A DNA stretch of 64,000 bases, taken from NCBI RefSeq assembly GCF_030811475.1, contig NZ_JAUSQV010000001.1:2007501-2071500 (forward strand). Reading direction: 5' to 3'. Positions 1-8,139 of the stretch are shown piece after piece (position 1 is the first letter of the stretch; every line of letters begins with the position of its first letter). Made by a program: the position numbers and the translations under genes. Source of the stretch: Nakamurella flavida (GTDB lineage Bacteria > Actinomycetota > Actinomycetes > Mycobacteriales > Nakamurellaceae). The notes beneath the pieces were generated by a model. It was given only the letters and a program-made list of their open reading frames with translations. It was not told where the DNA came from and did no database searches.

Positions 1-782
1 TCCGGATCCGTGACCTCACCAAGGTCTTCCCCGTCCGCTCCCCCGGCGCCGGGCCCCGCACGTTCACCGCCGTGCACGCCATCGGCTTCGACATCCCGCG
101 CGGGCAGACGGTGTCCGTGGTGGGCGAGTCCGGATCCGGGAAGTCCACCACGGCCAACCTCGTGCTGGGACTGGAGACCCCGACCTCCGGCGCCATCGAG
201 TTCGACGGGGTCGACCTGGCCGGGCTGGGCCGCCGGGAGCTGTTCGCGTTCCGGCGGCGGGTGCAGCCGGTCTTCCAGAACCCCTACGCCTCGCTGGATC
301 CGCGGTACACCGTGGCCGAGTCCATCGCCGAACCGCTCCGGGTCCACCGGATCGGCTCGGCCGCCTCCCGCCGCAAGGAGGCCGACCGGTTGCTCGACCA
401 GGTCGCCCTGCCCGCGGCGATGGCCGGCCGGCTGCCGCACGAGCTCTCCGGCGGACAGCGGCAGCGGGTGGCCATCGCCCGGGCGCTCGCCCTGTCCCCG
501 GAGCTGGTCGTGCTGGACGAGGCGGTGTCGGCCCTCGACGTCCTGGTGCAGGCGCAGATCCTGGAACTGCTCCGCGGCCTGCAGGAGAACCTGGGGCTGA
601 CGTACCTGTTCATCAGCCACGACCTGGCCGTGGTGCGGATGATCTCCCACGTCGTCCACGTGATGTCCGGCGGCCGCATCGTGGAGAGCGGTGCCCCGGA
701 GGCGCTGTTCGCGGCGCCGCAGGACCCGTACACGCGGGAGCTGCTGGACGCCATCCCCGGTGCGCGGCTCACCGGCCGCTGA
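1..782 (+). CDS. Oligopeptide/dipeptide ABC transporter ATP-binding protein (DppF/OppF type), 5' end outside window
   Basis: The frame is open from the first bases (the visible part starts RIRDLTKVFPV), so the start lies upstream of the window. It energises import of peptides, or possibly nickel or glycosides, through a membrane permease pair. Visible motifs are Walker A GESGSGKST, the Q-loop FQNPYASLDP, the signature LSGGQRQRVAIARA and Walker B LVVLDEAVSALD. DEAVSALD in place of DEPTSALD is common in the DppF/OppF group. The C-terminus carries the DPYTRELLDAIPG segment seen in peptide-transporter ATPases. The partner genes should lie to the left. The protein ends at 782 with no further gene of the operon downstream. 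Confidence 0.93.
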   Translation, partial: RIRDLTKVFPVRSPGAGPRTFTAVHAIGFDIPRGQTVSVVGESGSGKSTTANLVLGLETPTSGAIEFDGVDLAGLGRRELFAFRRRVQPVFQNPYASLDPRYTVAESIAEPLRVHRIGSAASRRKEADRLLDQVALPAAMAGRLPHELSGGQRQRVAIARALALSPELVVLDEAVSALDVLVQAQILELLRGLQENLGLTYLFISHDLAVVRMISHVVHVMSGGRIVESGAPEALFAAPQDPYTRELLDAIPGARLTGR

Positions 783-912
783 TCGACCCGGCTCGGGTTC
801 GGTCGTCCGTCCCACACCGTGATCTGCCCCGGGCTGCAGGGGCCGATGACAGGGGGGGCGCCGGCCGCTCACCCGGCGAAACGTGAACGCGAGCGAGTCC
901 TTCCCAAAAGAG

Positions 913-961
913 CTATCGGTGATAGTATCTCGATGCCTGATAGATGATCGATGATCGATAG
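913..961. promoter_or_regulatory. AT-rich operator/promoter region with phased GATAG boxes
   Basis: In an otherwise very GC-rich gap, GATAG occurs at 921-925, 939-943 and 957-961, exactly 18 bp apart. CTATC at 913-917 forms the perfect hairpin CTATCGGTGATAG (913-925) with the first box. The region lies upstream of the hydrolase/TetR operon. The TetR product at 2461-3072 is the obvious candidate to bind here, but that is inference. Confidence 0.5.
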
Positions 962-1060
962 ACCGAGGTGAACGCCGGCCCGGGCACGGAGTCGACTTCG
1001 CCGATCGGGTGTCCATCAGCCGATCCCACTCGACGACGACCCACGAGGAGGACCCTGACG

Positions 1061-1156
1061 ATGAGAAGGCCCACCCGAGCACTCCTGCCCGCACTGTCGG
1101 GCGGGCCGGCGACCGGCGCGACCATCGCCATCACCGCAGCGAGGTCGGCCCGGTGA
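1061..1156 (+). CDS. Possible 31-residue leader peptide coupled to the downstream hydrolase
   Basis: ATG at 1061 has the best ribosome binding site of the region (GAGGAGG about 9 nt upstream). The 31-codon frame begins MRRPTRALLPALSG, is rich in Arg, Ala and Pro, and ends at a TGA inside GTGA, whose GTG (1153) is the likely hydrolase start. That arrangement is typical of translational coupling. No known family is recognised. It could be a genuine leader, a decayed N-terminus of another gene, or chance. Confidence 0.3.
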   Translation: MRRPTRALLPALSGGPATGATIAITAARSAR

Positions 1157-2382
1157 CCGCGTCCGGGTCATCGCAACCGGTGACTCTCACCCGACTCGCA
1201 TTCACCGACTCCGAGTTCGACGGCCAATTCCTGCGGGTCCTCTCCTCGGTCTGGGACCACGGTGCAGATGTCGGAGAGAGCTTCGTGACCGCACGCACCG
1301 TCGTACCCGGTGATCACGACAGCTGGGCGCAGCGGTGGACCGAGCTGGCCGACCGCATCTCGGCGGCCGCTGACGCCAGCGCGGCCGCGGGGCACCGGGT
1401 CAGCGCCCGGGAGGCGTACTTCCGGGCCAGCACCTACTACCGCAACGCCGGCATCTTCCACTACGCACCGCCGGTCTCGACGGCGTTGGCGACGTCCTTC
1501 CGACATCAGCGGGAGGCTTTCCAGAAGGGCGCGGCGCTCGGCCGGTTCCGCACCGAGATCGTCCACATCCCCTACGAAGCAACCAGTCTCGAGGGATACT
1601 TCATCACCCCGGGCGGGCCGGGACCGTACCCGGTCCTCGTGATGGTCGACGGCTACGACGGCACCAAGGAGGAGCTGTACTTCGCCGGGGGCGCGGCTGC
1701 CCTGGAGCGTGGATACGCGACGCTGCTGGTCGACGGTCCTGGGCAGGGCGGGGCGTTGATCGAGCAGGGCCTGGTCTTCCGGCCGGACTGGGAAGCCGTA
1801 CTCACCCCCCAGGTGGACTGGTTGCTCACCCGACCCGACGTCGATCCGCAGCGGATGGCGGTGTTGGGAAGGAGCTGGGGTGGCTACCTGGCACCCCGCG
1901 CCGCGACCGCGGAGCACCGCATCGCCGCGCTGGTGGCCGACGCCGCCCAGTACGACCCGGGTTCGTCGGGCGCCCGCCTGCTGCCCGAGGCGCTGCGGTC
2001 GGAGTTCCTGACCGGCGAGCCGGCGGAACTCGACGAGGCACTGACCGCGGGGATGGCCACCTCGCCGGAACTCGCGTTCATCCTGAATCGCGGCATGCTG
2101 ACCCATGGGGCCGCCACCCCGATCGGCTATCTCCGCGGCGCCCAGGACTTCACCATCGAGGGACTGGCCGACCGGATCACCTGCCCGACATTGATCTGCG
2201 CCGCCGAGAACGACGTCCGCGGGGGCGGGGGGCAGGAGCTGTACGACGCGCTGACCGTGGAGAAGAAGTACATCCGGTTCACCGACGCCGAGGGCGCCGG
2301 CGAGCACGACGAGGCCGGAGCCTCCTCGCTGTTCTACCAGCGTGCCTTCGACTGGCTCGACGAGATCCTCGACCGCGTCTGA
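1153..2382 (+). CDS. Alpha/beta hydrolase, prolyl-oligopeptidase/FrsA-like esterase
   Basis: About 409 residues from GTG 1153. An in-frame start at 1009 would add a low-complexity, His/Arg-rich segment that looks non-coding. The N-terminal half (roughly residues 10-150) is helical. The C-terminal half is an alpha/beta-hydrolase domain: an oxyanion strand VLVMVDGYDGTKEE, the nucleophile elbow GRSWGG (Ser nucleophile), a late acidic residue in ICAAENDVRGGG, and a His in GAGEHDEAG. This order fits 2,6-dihydropseudooxynicotine hydrolase, FrsA and acyl-peptidase relatives, which cleave C-C, ester or peptide bonds. The next genes are a TetR regulator (78 bp away) and a mycothiol-type isomerase, which suggests a small inducible detoxification or aromatic catabolism operon. 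The substrate is unknown. Confidence 0.88.
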   Translation: MTASGSSQPVTLTRLAFTDSEFDGQFLRVLSSVWDHGADVGESFVTARTVVPGDHDSWAQRWTELADRISAAADASAAAGHRVSAREAYFRASTYYRNAGIFHYAPPVSTALATSFRHQREAFQKGAALGRFRTEIVHIPYEATSLEGYFITPGGPGPYPVLVMVDGYDGTKEELYFAGGAAALERGYATLLVDGPGQGGALIEQGLVFRPDWEAVLTPQVDWLLTRPDVDPQRMAVLGRSWGGYLAPRAATAEHRIAALVADAAQYDPGSSGARLLPEALRSEFLTGEPAELDEALTAGMATSPELAFILNRGMLTHGAATPIGYLRGAQDFTIEGLADRITCPTLICAAENDVRGGGGQELYDALTVEKKYIRFTDAEGAGEHDEAGASSLFYQRAFDWLDEILDRV

Positions 2383-2460
2383 CCGAGTACCCGCCTCCGG
2401 GACGGCCCGGAGCGACACCATGGCCGACAGGTCGACGACCCCTGATCGAAGGAGCGGATC

Positions 2461-3072
2461 TTGCCACCCGAGATCGCCACCGACCGGCGACGTGAGCGCC
2501 ATGAGGCCAAGCGCTCGACCATCATCGACGAAGCCTGGAAGCTGGCCCGACGCGACGGCCTGGGGGCGATCTCCCTCCGGGATCTGGCCGCGCAGGTCGA
2601 TCTCCGGCAGCCTTCGCTGTACGCGTACTTCGACTCGAAACTGGCGCTCTTCGACGCGATGTTCGCCCAGGGCAATCGTCAGCTCCTGGCGGCGGCGACA
2701 GCTCTCCCCGAACGCGAGGATCCGGTGGAGGCGCTCGCCGAGCTCGTCGAGACCATCATCCGTTTCTCGACCGAGGACCCGGTCCGGTATCAGCTCCTCT
2801 TCCAGAGACCCGTGCCCGGTTTCGAACCGTCACCGGAGTCCTACGCGGTCGCCGTGGCGTTCTACGACGTCGCCGGCGCCCGTCTGGCTGCCGCGGGTGC
2901 CAGCGAACCGGAGGATCTCGACCTGTTCACCGCGATCGTGGCCGGCCTCAGCGATCAGCAGGTCGCCAACGACCCGGGCGGAGATCGCTGGGTACGTCTC
3001 TCCCGGCGCGCGGTGCGGATGTACCTCGCCGAACTCGAGCGGCACCCCGAGAACATCCCCTCCCCGTCCTGA
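2461..3072 (+). CDS. TetR/AcrR-family transcriptional regulator
   Basis: 203 residues, started from TTG 2461 because AAGGAG lies just upstream in GAAGGAGCGGATC. The N-terminal helix-turn-helix (about residues 20-65) reads DGLGAISLRDLAAQVDLRQPSLYAYF, a canonical TetR tetra-helix with the LYxYF recognition end. The remainder (70-200) is the ligand and dimer domain, with no close relative I can name; the segment PVRYQLLFQRPVPGFEPS resembles the TetR_C WHG group. It sits inside the hydrolase/isomerase operon, so it probably represses that operon through the GATAG-box region at 913-961. Confidence 0.93.
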   Translation: MPPEIATDRRRERHEAKRSTIIDEAWKLARRDGLGAISLRDLAAQVDLRQPSLYAYFDSKLALFDAMFAQGNRQLLAAATALPEREDPVEALAELVETIIRFSTEDPVRYQLLFQRPVPGFEPSPESYAVAVAFYDVAGARLAAAGASEPEDLDLFTAIVAGLSDQQVANDPGGDRWVRLSRRAVRMYLAELERHPENIPSPS

Positions 3073-3083
3073 GAGGCCAGCCC

Positions 3084-3845
3084 ATGAATCCGACCGCCGC
3101 GACCGATGTGACGACCATCGAACGGATCTCACACGACGAAGCAATGGCGATCACCCGTGTGGAGAACAGGAAATTCCTGGAGCAGCTCCACTCGCTCGAC
3201 ACCCACGACTGGTCGAGGCCCACAGCCTGCGACCGTTGGGACGTGCGGGCGGTGGCGGCCCACGTGGTCGGCGGAGCCGCCGGCCAGATCTCGCCCCGCG
3301 AGTTCCTCCGCCAGGTTCGGGCGGGCAGGCCCCTGATGGAGCAGATCGGCGCCCAGTACTGGTGGGACGGCATGAACGAGATCCAGGTCCGTGAGCGGTC
3401 CACCCTCCCCACCGCCGACCTCATCGCGGAATGGGAGCGCAACGCCGAACGGGCCCGTGCCGCCCGGACGAGGATGCCGCGACTGATCACCCGGCTGCCC
3501 CTGCTCAACCTGCCCGCGCCCGTCGGCCGCCAGCCACTCGCGTACCTGTTCGACATCGGCTTCACCCGCGACGTCTGGGCGCACCGCATGGACATCGCCG
3601 CCGCGACCGATCGTCCGATGGACCTCGACCCGGCGCATGACGGCCGCATCGTCGCCGACATCGTCGCCGAATGGGCGGCGACCCACGGCGAGCCGTTCGT
3701 CGTCGAGCTCACCGGACCCGCCGGAGGCACCTACACCTCCGGCAGCGGCGGCGAGACCGTGTCCCTGGACGCCCTCGATCTCGTCGCCGTGCTGTCCGGG
3801 CGTGCACAGGGAGAAGGGGTGCTGCGCAACACCTTGCCGCTGTAG
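3084..3845 (+). CDS. Maleylpyruvate isomerase-family mycothiol-dependent protein (DinB-like fold)
   Basis: 253 residues; ATG 3084 follows GAGAGGCC, 11 bp after the tetR stop. The N-terminal four-helix DinB/MDMPI domain shows the family pattern WSRPTACDRWDVRAVAAHVVGG (about residues 43-64), whose His is a metal ligand in the family, then FTRDVWAHRMDIA (about 162-174), which supplies the later His. The C-terminal domain (about 190-253) is the small MDMPI_C/SCP2-like part. Relatives use mycothiol as thiol cofactor for isomerisation or conjugation in actinobacteria. Its place behind the hydrolase and TetR supports a detoxification or ring-cleavage role; the substrate is not deducible. Confidence 0.85.
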   Translation: MNPTAATDVTTIERISHDEAMAITRVENRKFLEQLHSLDTHDWSRPTACDRWDVRAVAAHVVGGAAGQISPREFLRQVRAGRPLMEQIGAQYWWDGMNEIQVRERSTLPTADLIAEWERNAERARAARTRMPRLITRLPLLNLPAPVGRQPLAYLFDIGFTRDVWAHRMDIAAATDRPMDLDPAHDGRIVADIVAEWAATHGEPFVVELTGPAGGTYTSGSGGETVSLDALDLVAVLSGRAQGEGVLRNTLPL

Positions 3846-3955
3846 GTCCACCGACTCCGGCGCGGGATCCTTTCTCCCCGGCGCTGTCACCCATCACGGT
3901 GGTCGTCACGAGGCGACCCACCCCACGGCCGGATTCCCGGAACCCACAGCACGGG

Positions 3956-4735
3956 TCAGGACGGGACCGGCACGGCCTCGACGGTGAGCTGGAAGAACCG
4001 GAACCGCCCCGGCTCGGGTACGACCGCCCGGTAGGCCCGCACGACGTCGGCCACCCAGTCCTGCACCGCGGACGGCGCCAGGCGCGCGGTCCAGTCCGCG
4101 AACCCCACGGTGCACCAGCGGGCGAACGCGTCGTCGTCGGCGAAGTCCCACGACTCGTCCGACACGTCGGCGCGTCGGACCGTCAGCCCGACCCGCTCCG
4201 CCAGCACGCGGTACTCCGTCGGGTCGGGATGCGCGAAGGGCGCAGAGATCTCGCCGAGGCGGGCCCGCCAGGGTTCCCGTCCACACACCTGCATGGCGAC
4301 GTCGTCCAGACTGGGACGTCCACCGGCGCAGACGAACCGGAGCAGCAGGCGGCCGTCGTCCCGGACGGCGCGCCGCAGATTCACCAATGCGGTCGCCTGG
4401 TCGCGCACCCAGTGCAGGGCGTTGAACGAGCACACCAGGTCGAACTCGGCGCGGAAGGGCAGATCCAGCACATCACCGGCGGCGAACCGCACATCGGTGC
4501 TCGGCGGCAGCGGCGCGGCCCGGGCCACCTCGATCATCCGGGGCGACGGATCCACGCCCAGCACCGAGCCCTCGGGCAGCTGGGCGGCGACGAGCCGGCT
4601 GACGTACCCGTCGCCGCACCCGACGTCCAGGCAGCGTTCGTCACCGCGCACCGTGAGCTCGGCCAGGGCCCGACGGGCCATCGTGCGTTGCAGCTCGCTG
4701 ACCTGCTCGTAGCCGGCGCCGTCCCAGTCCACCAC
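3956..4735 (-). CDS. Class I SAM-dependent methyltransferase
   Basis: 259 residues, GTG start at 4735 with GGGGGA upstream. Motif I is CLDVGCGDGYVSRLVA (about residues 35-50), followed by GVDPSPRMIEVA (motif post I, acidic residue binding the ribose hydroxyls) and FDLVCSFNALHWVRD (motif II, about 110). This resembles trans-aconitate 2-methyltransferase and UbiE/Methyltransf_11 proteins; the HWV motif and Trp-rich C-terminus fit the trans-aconitate group. It faces the isomerase gene tail-to-tail and has no obvious operon partner. The substrate is unknown. Confidence 0.92.
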   Translation of the reverse strand: MVDWDGAGYEQVSELQRTMARRALAELTVRGDERCLDVGCGDGYVSRLVAAQLPEGSVLGVDPSPRMIEVARAAPLPPSTDVRFAAGDVLDLPFRAEFDLVCSFNALHWVRDQATALVNLRRAVRDDGRLLLRFVCAGGRPSLDDVAMQVCGREPWRARLGEISAPFAHPDPTEYRVLAERVGLTVRRADVSDESWDFADDDAFARWCTVGFADWTARLAPSAVQDWVADVVRAYRAVVPEPGRFRFFQLTVEAVPVPS

Positions 4736-4853
4736 TGCGTCCCCCAGAGATCCCCGGCCCGGCGTGCCTCGAGGCCGGGAACAGTCTGGCGCACGGCCGA
4801 CCGGGGCACCCGGTGACCGGTGCGGACGGTGACGAGCGGTGTCGGAGCGACCT

Positions 4854-5297
4854 TCAGCCGCCGAGCTGGTCGACGACCTTGGCGATGCGCCGGGCCCGGG
4901 TGGCGTCGGCCTTGGCCTCGGTCACCGACCGGACGTGCCCCTTGCGGCCGCCGGCGGGCAGGGCGTCGAAGGCCTCCCGGACGCCGGCCGACGTCAGCGC
5001 GTCGGCCAGATCGGCCGGGACGTCCACCGTGCGCGGCTGCGGATCGTGCTCGAGCGTCACCGAGACCTCGTCACCGCCGGCCACTCCCGCTGCTGCGCGG
5101 TGCGCGGCCGACACGGGAACCAGGAACCGGCCGCCCATCACCGCGATCGTCGAGTCGTACCGGTGGTCCCGCAGCGACACCCTGACCGGCACCCGCCTGC
5201 CGGCGTCGAACGACTCGACGACGTCCGGGGGAACCTCGATCCCCACGTTGTTGCCCTGCTGCAGCAGGGTGGTGGTGAACGTACGGACGGTGGCCAT
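4854..5297 (-). CDS. DUF1905/YdeI (OmpD-associated)-family protein
   Basis: 147 residues; ATG 5297 is preceded by GGAGCGCC. Residues 1-90 form the DUF1905 beta-barrel-like domain (MATVRTFTTTLLQQG, then VPVRVSLRDHRYDSTIAVMGGRFLVPVS). Residues 95-147 match the YdeI/bacteriocin-protection domain (DVPADLADALTSAGVREAFD, then GRKGHVRSVTEAK). In actinobacteria such proteins are usually solitary and uncharacterised. An upstream in-frame extension to 5813 is rejected because it is low-complexity and antisense to the next gene. Confidence 0.85.
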   Translation of the reverse strand: MATVRTFTTTLLQQGNNVGIEVPPDVVESFDAGRRVPVRVSLRDHRYDSTIAVMGGRFLVPVSAAHRAAAGVAGGDEVSVTLEHDPQPRTVDVPADLADALTSAGVREAFDALPAGGRKGHVRSVTEAKADATRARRIAKVVDQLGG

Positions 5298-5487
5298 GGC
5301 GCTCCGATCACGACAGCGGTGGTCTCCGAGCGTGCCGTGCCGGCAGCACCCTGACAAGACACCCCACCGACCACGAGGCACCTGCATTCGTCCAGCGACC
5401 GGTGCCCCTCCGGCCCGGAGAGCCCGGTCCGACCGGTAGGTCCGAAGGCGCTGGACCGACCTGATCGTCGACGCATAGCCTGCGGAC

Positions 5488-6159
5488 GTGGACAACGAGA
5501 AGTGGGCAGCCGGTCTCTGGACGGACGAACGGCGGGCTGCGTTCGCGCAGGCCGCGGAGGAGGCCATCGAGGTCCTCCGCCTCCACGTCGCGACCGTGAC
5601 GGCAGCGACCGGGGAGGCCGAGCAGCTCGCGATCCTGCGGTCGGGCGACACGGTGACCGATGCGTTCGGGGTGCTGGCCGACGCCGAGTTCGACCTCACG
5701 GCCGCGAGCAGCCCGTTGAGCCCACTCGCCCGGACCGAGGAATGGGCGGACGACGAGGACGACGGAGAGGAAGACGGAGAGCCGGACCCGCTGGACGACA
5801 CGGCCGAGTTCAACCAGCTGAGCGTCCTGACCCGTCGGGACTACCGCCTCACGTCGGAGGCCGCCGTCCTCGACGCGGGCCGGGCCGCCTACGCGCAGGC
5901 CTGGCCGGACGACTCCGCGGAGGCGGCCGCCGAGGACGTGAACCATCTGGGTCGGGCCATCTACCAGATCACCCATGCGGGCGGGTTCGACGCCCTCGAC
6001 GACGTCCCCGGGCTGGATCCCACCGCGGGGATCGCCCTGGTCATCGGCCGGGACAGGGCGATGTCGGGTACCGATCTGGAGGCGGCGATCGAGGACCCCG
6101 CCCCGCTCTTCGTCCTCGACGGGGAGATCCTGCACTCCGAGGGCGACATCTGGCAGTGA
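5488..6159 (+). CDS. Conserved-looking hypothetical acidic protein
   Basis: 223 residues from GTG 5488. The box TAGCCT at 5476-5481 sits at -12 to -7, so the transcript is probably leaderless. The protein is strongly acidic, with a run of Asp/Glu at about residues 84-102 (EEWADDEDDGEEDGEPDP) that probably links two helical halves. There is no signal peptide, membrane segment or cysteine motif. Codon use matches its neighbours. I do not recognise the family. The divergent neighbour is the YdeI-like gene, 190 bp away. Confidence 0.78.
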   Translation: MDNEKWAAGLWTDERRAAFAQAAEEAIEVLRLHVATVTAATGEAEQLAILRSGDTVTDAFGVLADAEFDLTAASSPLSPLARTEEWADDEDDGEEDGEPDPLDDTAEFNQLSVLTRRDYRLTSEAAVLDAGRAAYAQAWPDDSAEAAAEDVNHLGRAIYQITHAGGFDALDDVPGLDPTAGIALVIGRDRAMSGTDLEAAIEDPAPLFVLDGEILHSEGDIWQ

Positions 6160-6174
6160 CGCCGCCGGACCGGG

Positions 6175-7176
6175 TCAGCCGGTGATCTGCACCTTGACCT
6201 GCTCGGGGCTGCGGGCGGCGGCCAGCGCGTCGGCGTACCGCTCGAGCGGGAAGGTCGCGGTGACCAGGCCGACGAGGGCGTCCTGCAGGTCGACCATCCG
6301 TTCGGCCGCCTCCGGGTAGCGGTCGGCCAGGGAGTTCGAGCCGATGACGGTGAGCTCCTTGGCGAAGACCTCGTAGGGGCTCAGCGCGACGGACGCTGCC
6401 GGTGAGGCCACGCCCATCTGCACGAGCCGGCCGCGGGGGCCGAGGGCGGCGAGCGCGGCGGTGATCGCCGCCGGGTGGCCGCTGGCGTCGACGGCCAGGT
6501 CGAACACCGACCGGTCGAGCTCCTCGACGCTCGGGACCGCCTGCAGGGCACCGAGTTCCAGGGCGGCGGCGCGGCGGGAGGCGTTGGGCTCGACGATCCG
6601 GACTCCGGCCGCCCCCTCGGCGCGGGCCAGTACCACGGCCATCAGCCCGATGGACCCGGCGCCGAAGACGACGACCTCGTCGTCCCGCCACCCCGGGGCC
6701 CGGTCCAGCGCGTGCAGCACACAGGCGAACGGTTCGACCAGCGGGGCGGCGCGGTGCGTGATCGCCGGGTCCAGCGGGTGCACGATGCCGGCCGGGACGG
6801 CGACGTACTCGGCGCACGACCCGTCGATGGCCACCCCGACGGGCAGGATGTCCACGCACAGGTTGGCCGCCCCCGCCCGGCACATCGGGCAGACACCACA
6901 GGTGATGTTGGGGTCGACGCCGACGTAGTCGCCCTCGGCGAGGGCACTCACCCCGGCACCGACCTGCGTGACGATCCCGGCGAACTCGTGCCCGGGCACC
7001 ACCGGGAAGCGGCCGTGCGGGTAGTCACCGGCGATGAGGTGGAGATCGGTGCCGCAGACCCCGGTCCCGACGGGGGCGAGGACCACCCACCCCTCCCGGG
7101 CCACGGGCACCGGCAGCTCCCGGATGTCGATGCCGCCGTTCCCGTCGGCGAGGGCGGCGCGCATGGTCGGGTTCAT
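6175..7176 (-). CDS. Zinc-dependent medium-chain alcohol/polyol dehydrogenase
   Basis: 333 residues; ATG 7176 with GGAG in TGGGAGCTCCG upstream. Catalytic zinc site: Cys in VGTGVCGTDLH (about 40) and His-Glu in PGHEFAG (about 62-63). The structural zinc lobe has four Cys in CGVCPMCRAGAANLC (about 92-106). The cofactor Rossmann motif is VVFGAGSIGLMA (about 167), and the following acidic residue in VRIVEPN predicts NAD(H). It is most like sorbitol, threonine and galactitol dehydrogenases. It diverges from the GntR regulator, with the TGTACGTACA operator between them, so it probably oxidises a polyol feeding the kinase/aldolase operon at 8126-13403. Confidence 0.93.
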   Translation of the reverse strand: MNPTMRAALADGNGGIDIRELPVPVAREGWVVLAPVGTGVCGTDLHLIAGDYPHGRFPVVPGHEFAGIVTQVGAGVSALAEGDYVGVDPNITCGVCPMCRAGAANLCVDILPVGVAIDGSCAEYVAVPAGIVHPLDPAITHRAAPLVEPFACVLHALDRAPGWRDDEVVVFGAGSIGLMAVVLARAEGAAGVRIVEPNASRRAAALELGALQAVPSVEELDRSVFDLAVDASGHPAAITAALAALGPRGRLVQMGVASPAASVALSPYEVFAKELTVIGSNSLADRYPEAAERMVDLQDALVGLVTATFPLERYADALAAARSPEQVKVQITG

Positions 7177-7316
7177 CGGAGCTCCCAGGAGTGTCGGTGC
7201 GGTGCGGGCGGCAGGCCGGTGCGTACCTGAAGAACGGCCCTCCGCGCCTCGCGGCGTCTCCGGTGGGCCTGATCAGCTGACTGTTACGATACGGCCGAAT
7301 TGTATGCTTAGTCCAG

Positions 7317-7330
7317 GCTGTACGTACAGC
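7317..7330. promoter_or_regulatory. Operator GCTGTACGTACAGC (perfect 14-bp palindrome)
   Basis: It lies between the divergent dehydrogenase and GntR regulator genes, downstream of an AT-rich stretch (7281-7310). The same core TGTACGTACA recurs only at 13568-13577 and 13713-13722, at the two promoters of the kinase operon region. HutC-type GntR proteins bind short palindromes of this kind, so it is the expected site of autoregulation by the 7381-8139 product. Confidence 0.75.
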
Positions 7331-7380
7331 TCGTGACGACCGGTCCGGGCCCCGATGTCCCCCGCGAAAGGAACGTGGCC

Positions 7381-8139
7381 GTGCCGCAGACCGTCGAGCG
7401 GGATTCCCCGGTCCCGTACTACGAGCAGCTGTTCGGCATCCTCCGCGACCGCATCGCGGACGGTTCCATCGCCACGGACGCCCGCCTGCCCAGCGAGAAC
7501 GAGCTGTGCCGGGAGTTCGGTCTGTCCCGGGCCACCGTCCGACAGACCCTGGCCAAGTTGGAGTCCGAGGGCTTCGCCCGCCGGGTCGCCCGGCGCGGCG
7601 TCTTCGCCTCCGCCCCCGGGGAGACGTCGGGCTGGACGGTGCAGGACGCGCAGGGCTTCCTGGAGTCGCAGATCAGCACCGGTCGCACCGGCATCACCAC
7701 ACAGGTGGTCGACGCCCGGTTCGTCGCCCCCGCCCAGCACGTGGCCGACGCCCTGGAGATCCGCGGTGACGGCCGGGACCAGGTCTTCGCCCTGCAGCGG
7801 CTCCGTTCGCTCGACGGCCGGACCGCCATGTTCAGCACCAACTGGTTCCCCCCGGACATCGGCCAGGCGATCGCCGCGGCGGAGGACGTGTTGCAGGGCA
7901 ACGGCTCGGTGAACCACACCCTGCGCAAGGCCGGCTTCGTGACCAGCGGCGCGCGGCGCGTCATCCGGGCCATGCGGGCGCCCGAGCCGGTCGCCGGCCA
8001 CCTGCGGATCGACCCCGACCAGCCGGTGCTCCGGGTCCGCTCGCTGTCGTGGAACGACGAGCAGGTGCGCTTCGACTACTACGAGACCTGGGTGCTCACG
8101 GACGTCGTACCGCTCGAGGTCAACGTCACCGCCAGCTGA
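7381..8139 (+). CDS. GntR-family (HutC subfamily) transcriptional regulator with UTRA domain
   Basis: 252 residues from GTG 7381, chosen because AAAGGA lies 8 nt upstream; GTG 7333 and 7375 are in-frame alternatives, and 7333 would overlap nothing useful. The winged helix at about residues 10-75 is PSENELCREFGLSRATVRQTLA. The UTRA effector domain (about 95-245) ends RVRSLSWNDEQVRFDYYETWV, the usual signature of sugar-phosphate-responsive HutC regulators. Its 3' end overlaps the convergent kinase gene by 14 bp. Palindromes at its own promoter and at the aldolase/SBP divergent promoters define a likely local regulon. Confidence 0.92.
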   Translation: MPQTVERDSPVPYYEQLFGILRDRIADGSIATDARLPSENELCREFGLSRATVRQTLAKLESEGFARRVARRGVFASAPGETSGWTVQDAQGFLESQISTGRTGITTQVVDARFVAPAQHVADALEIRGDGRDQVFALQRLRSLDGRTAMFSTNWFPPDIGQAIAAAEDVLQGNGSVNHTLRKAGFVTSGARRVIRAMRAPEPVAGHLRIDPDQPVLRVRSLSWNDEQVRFDYYETWVLTDVVPLEVNVTAS

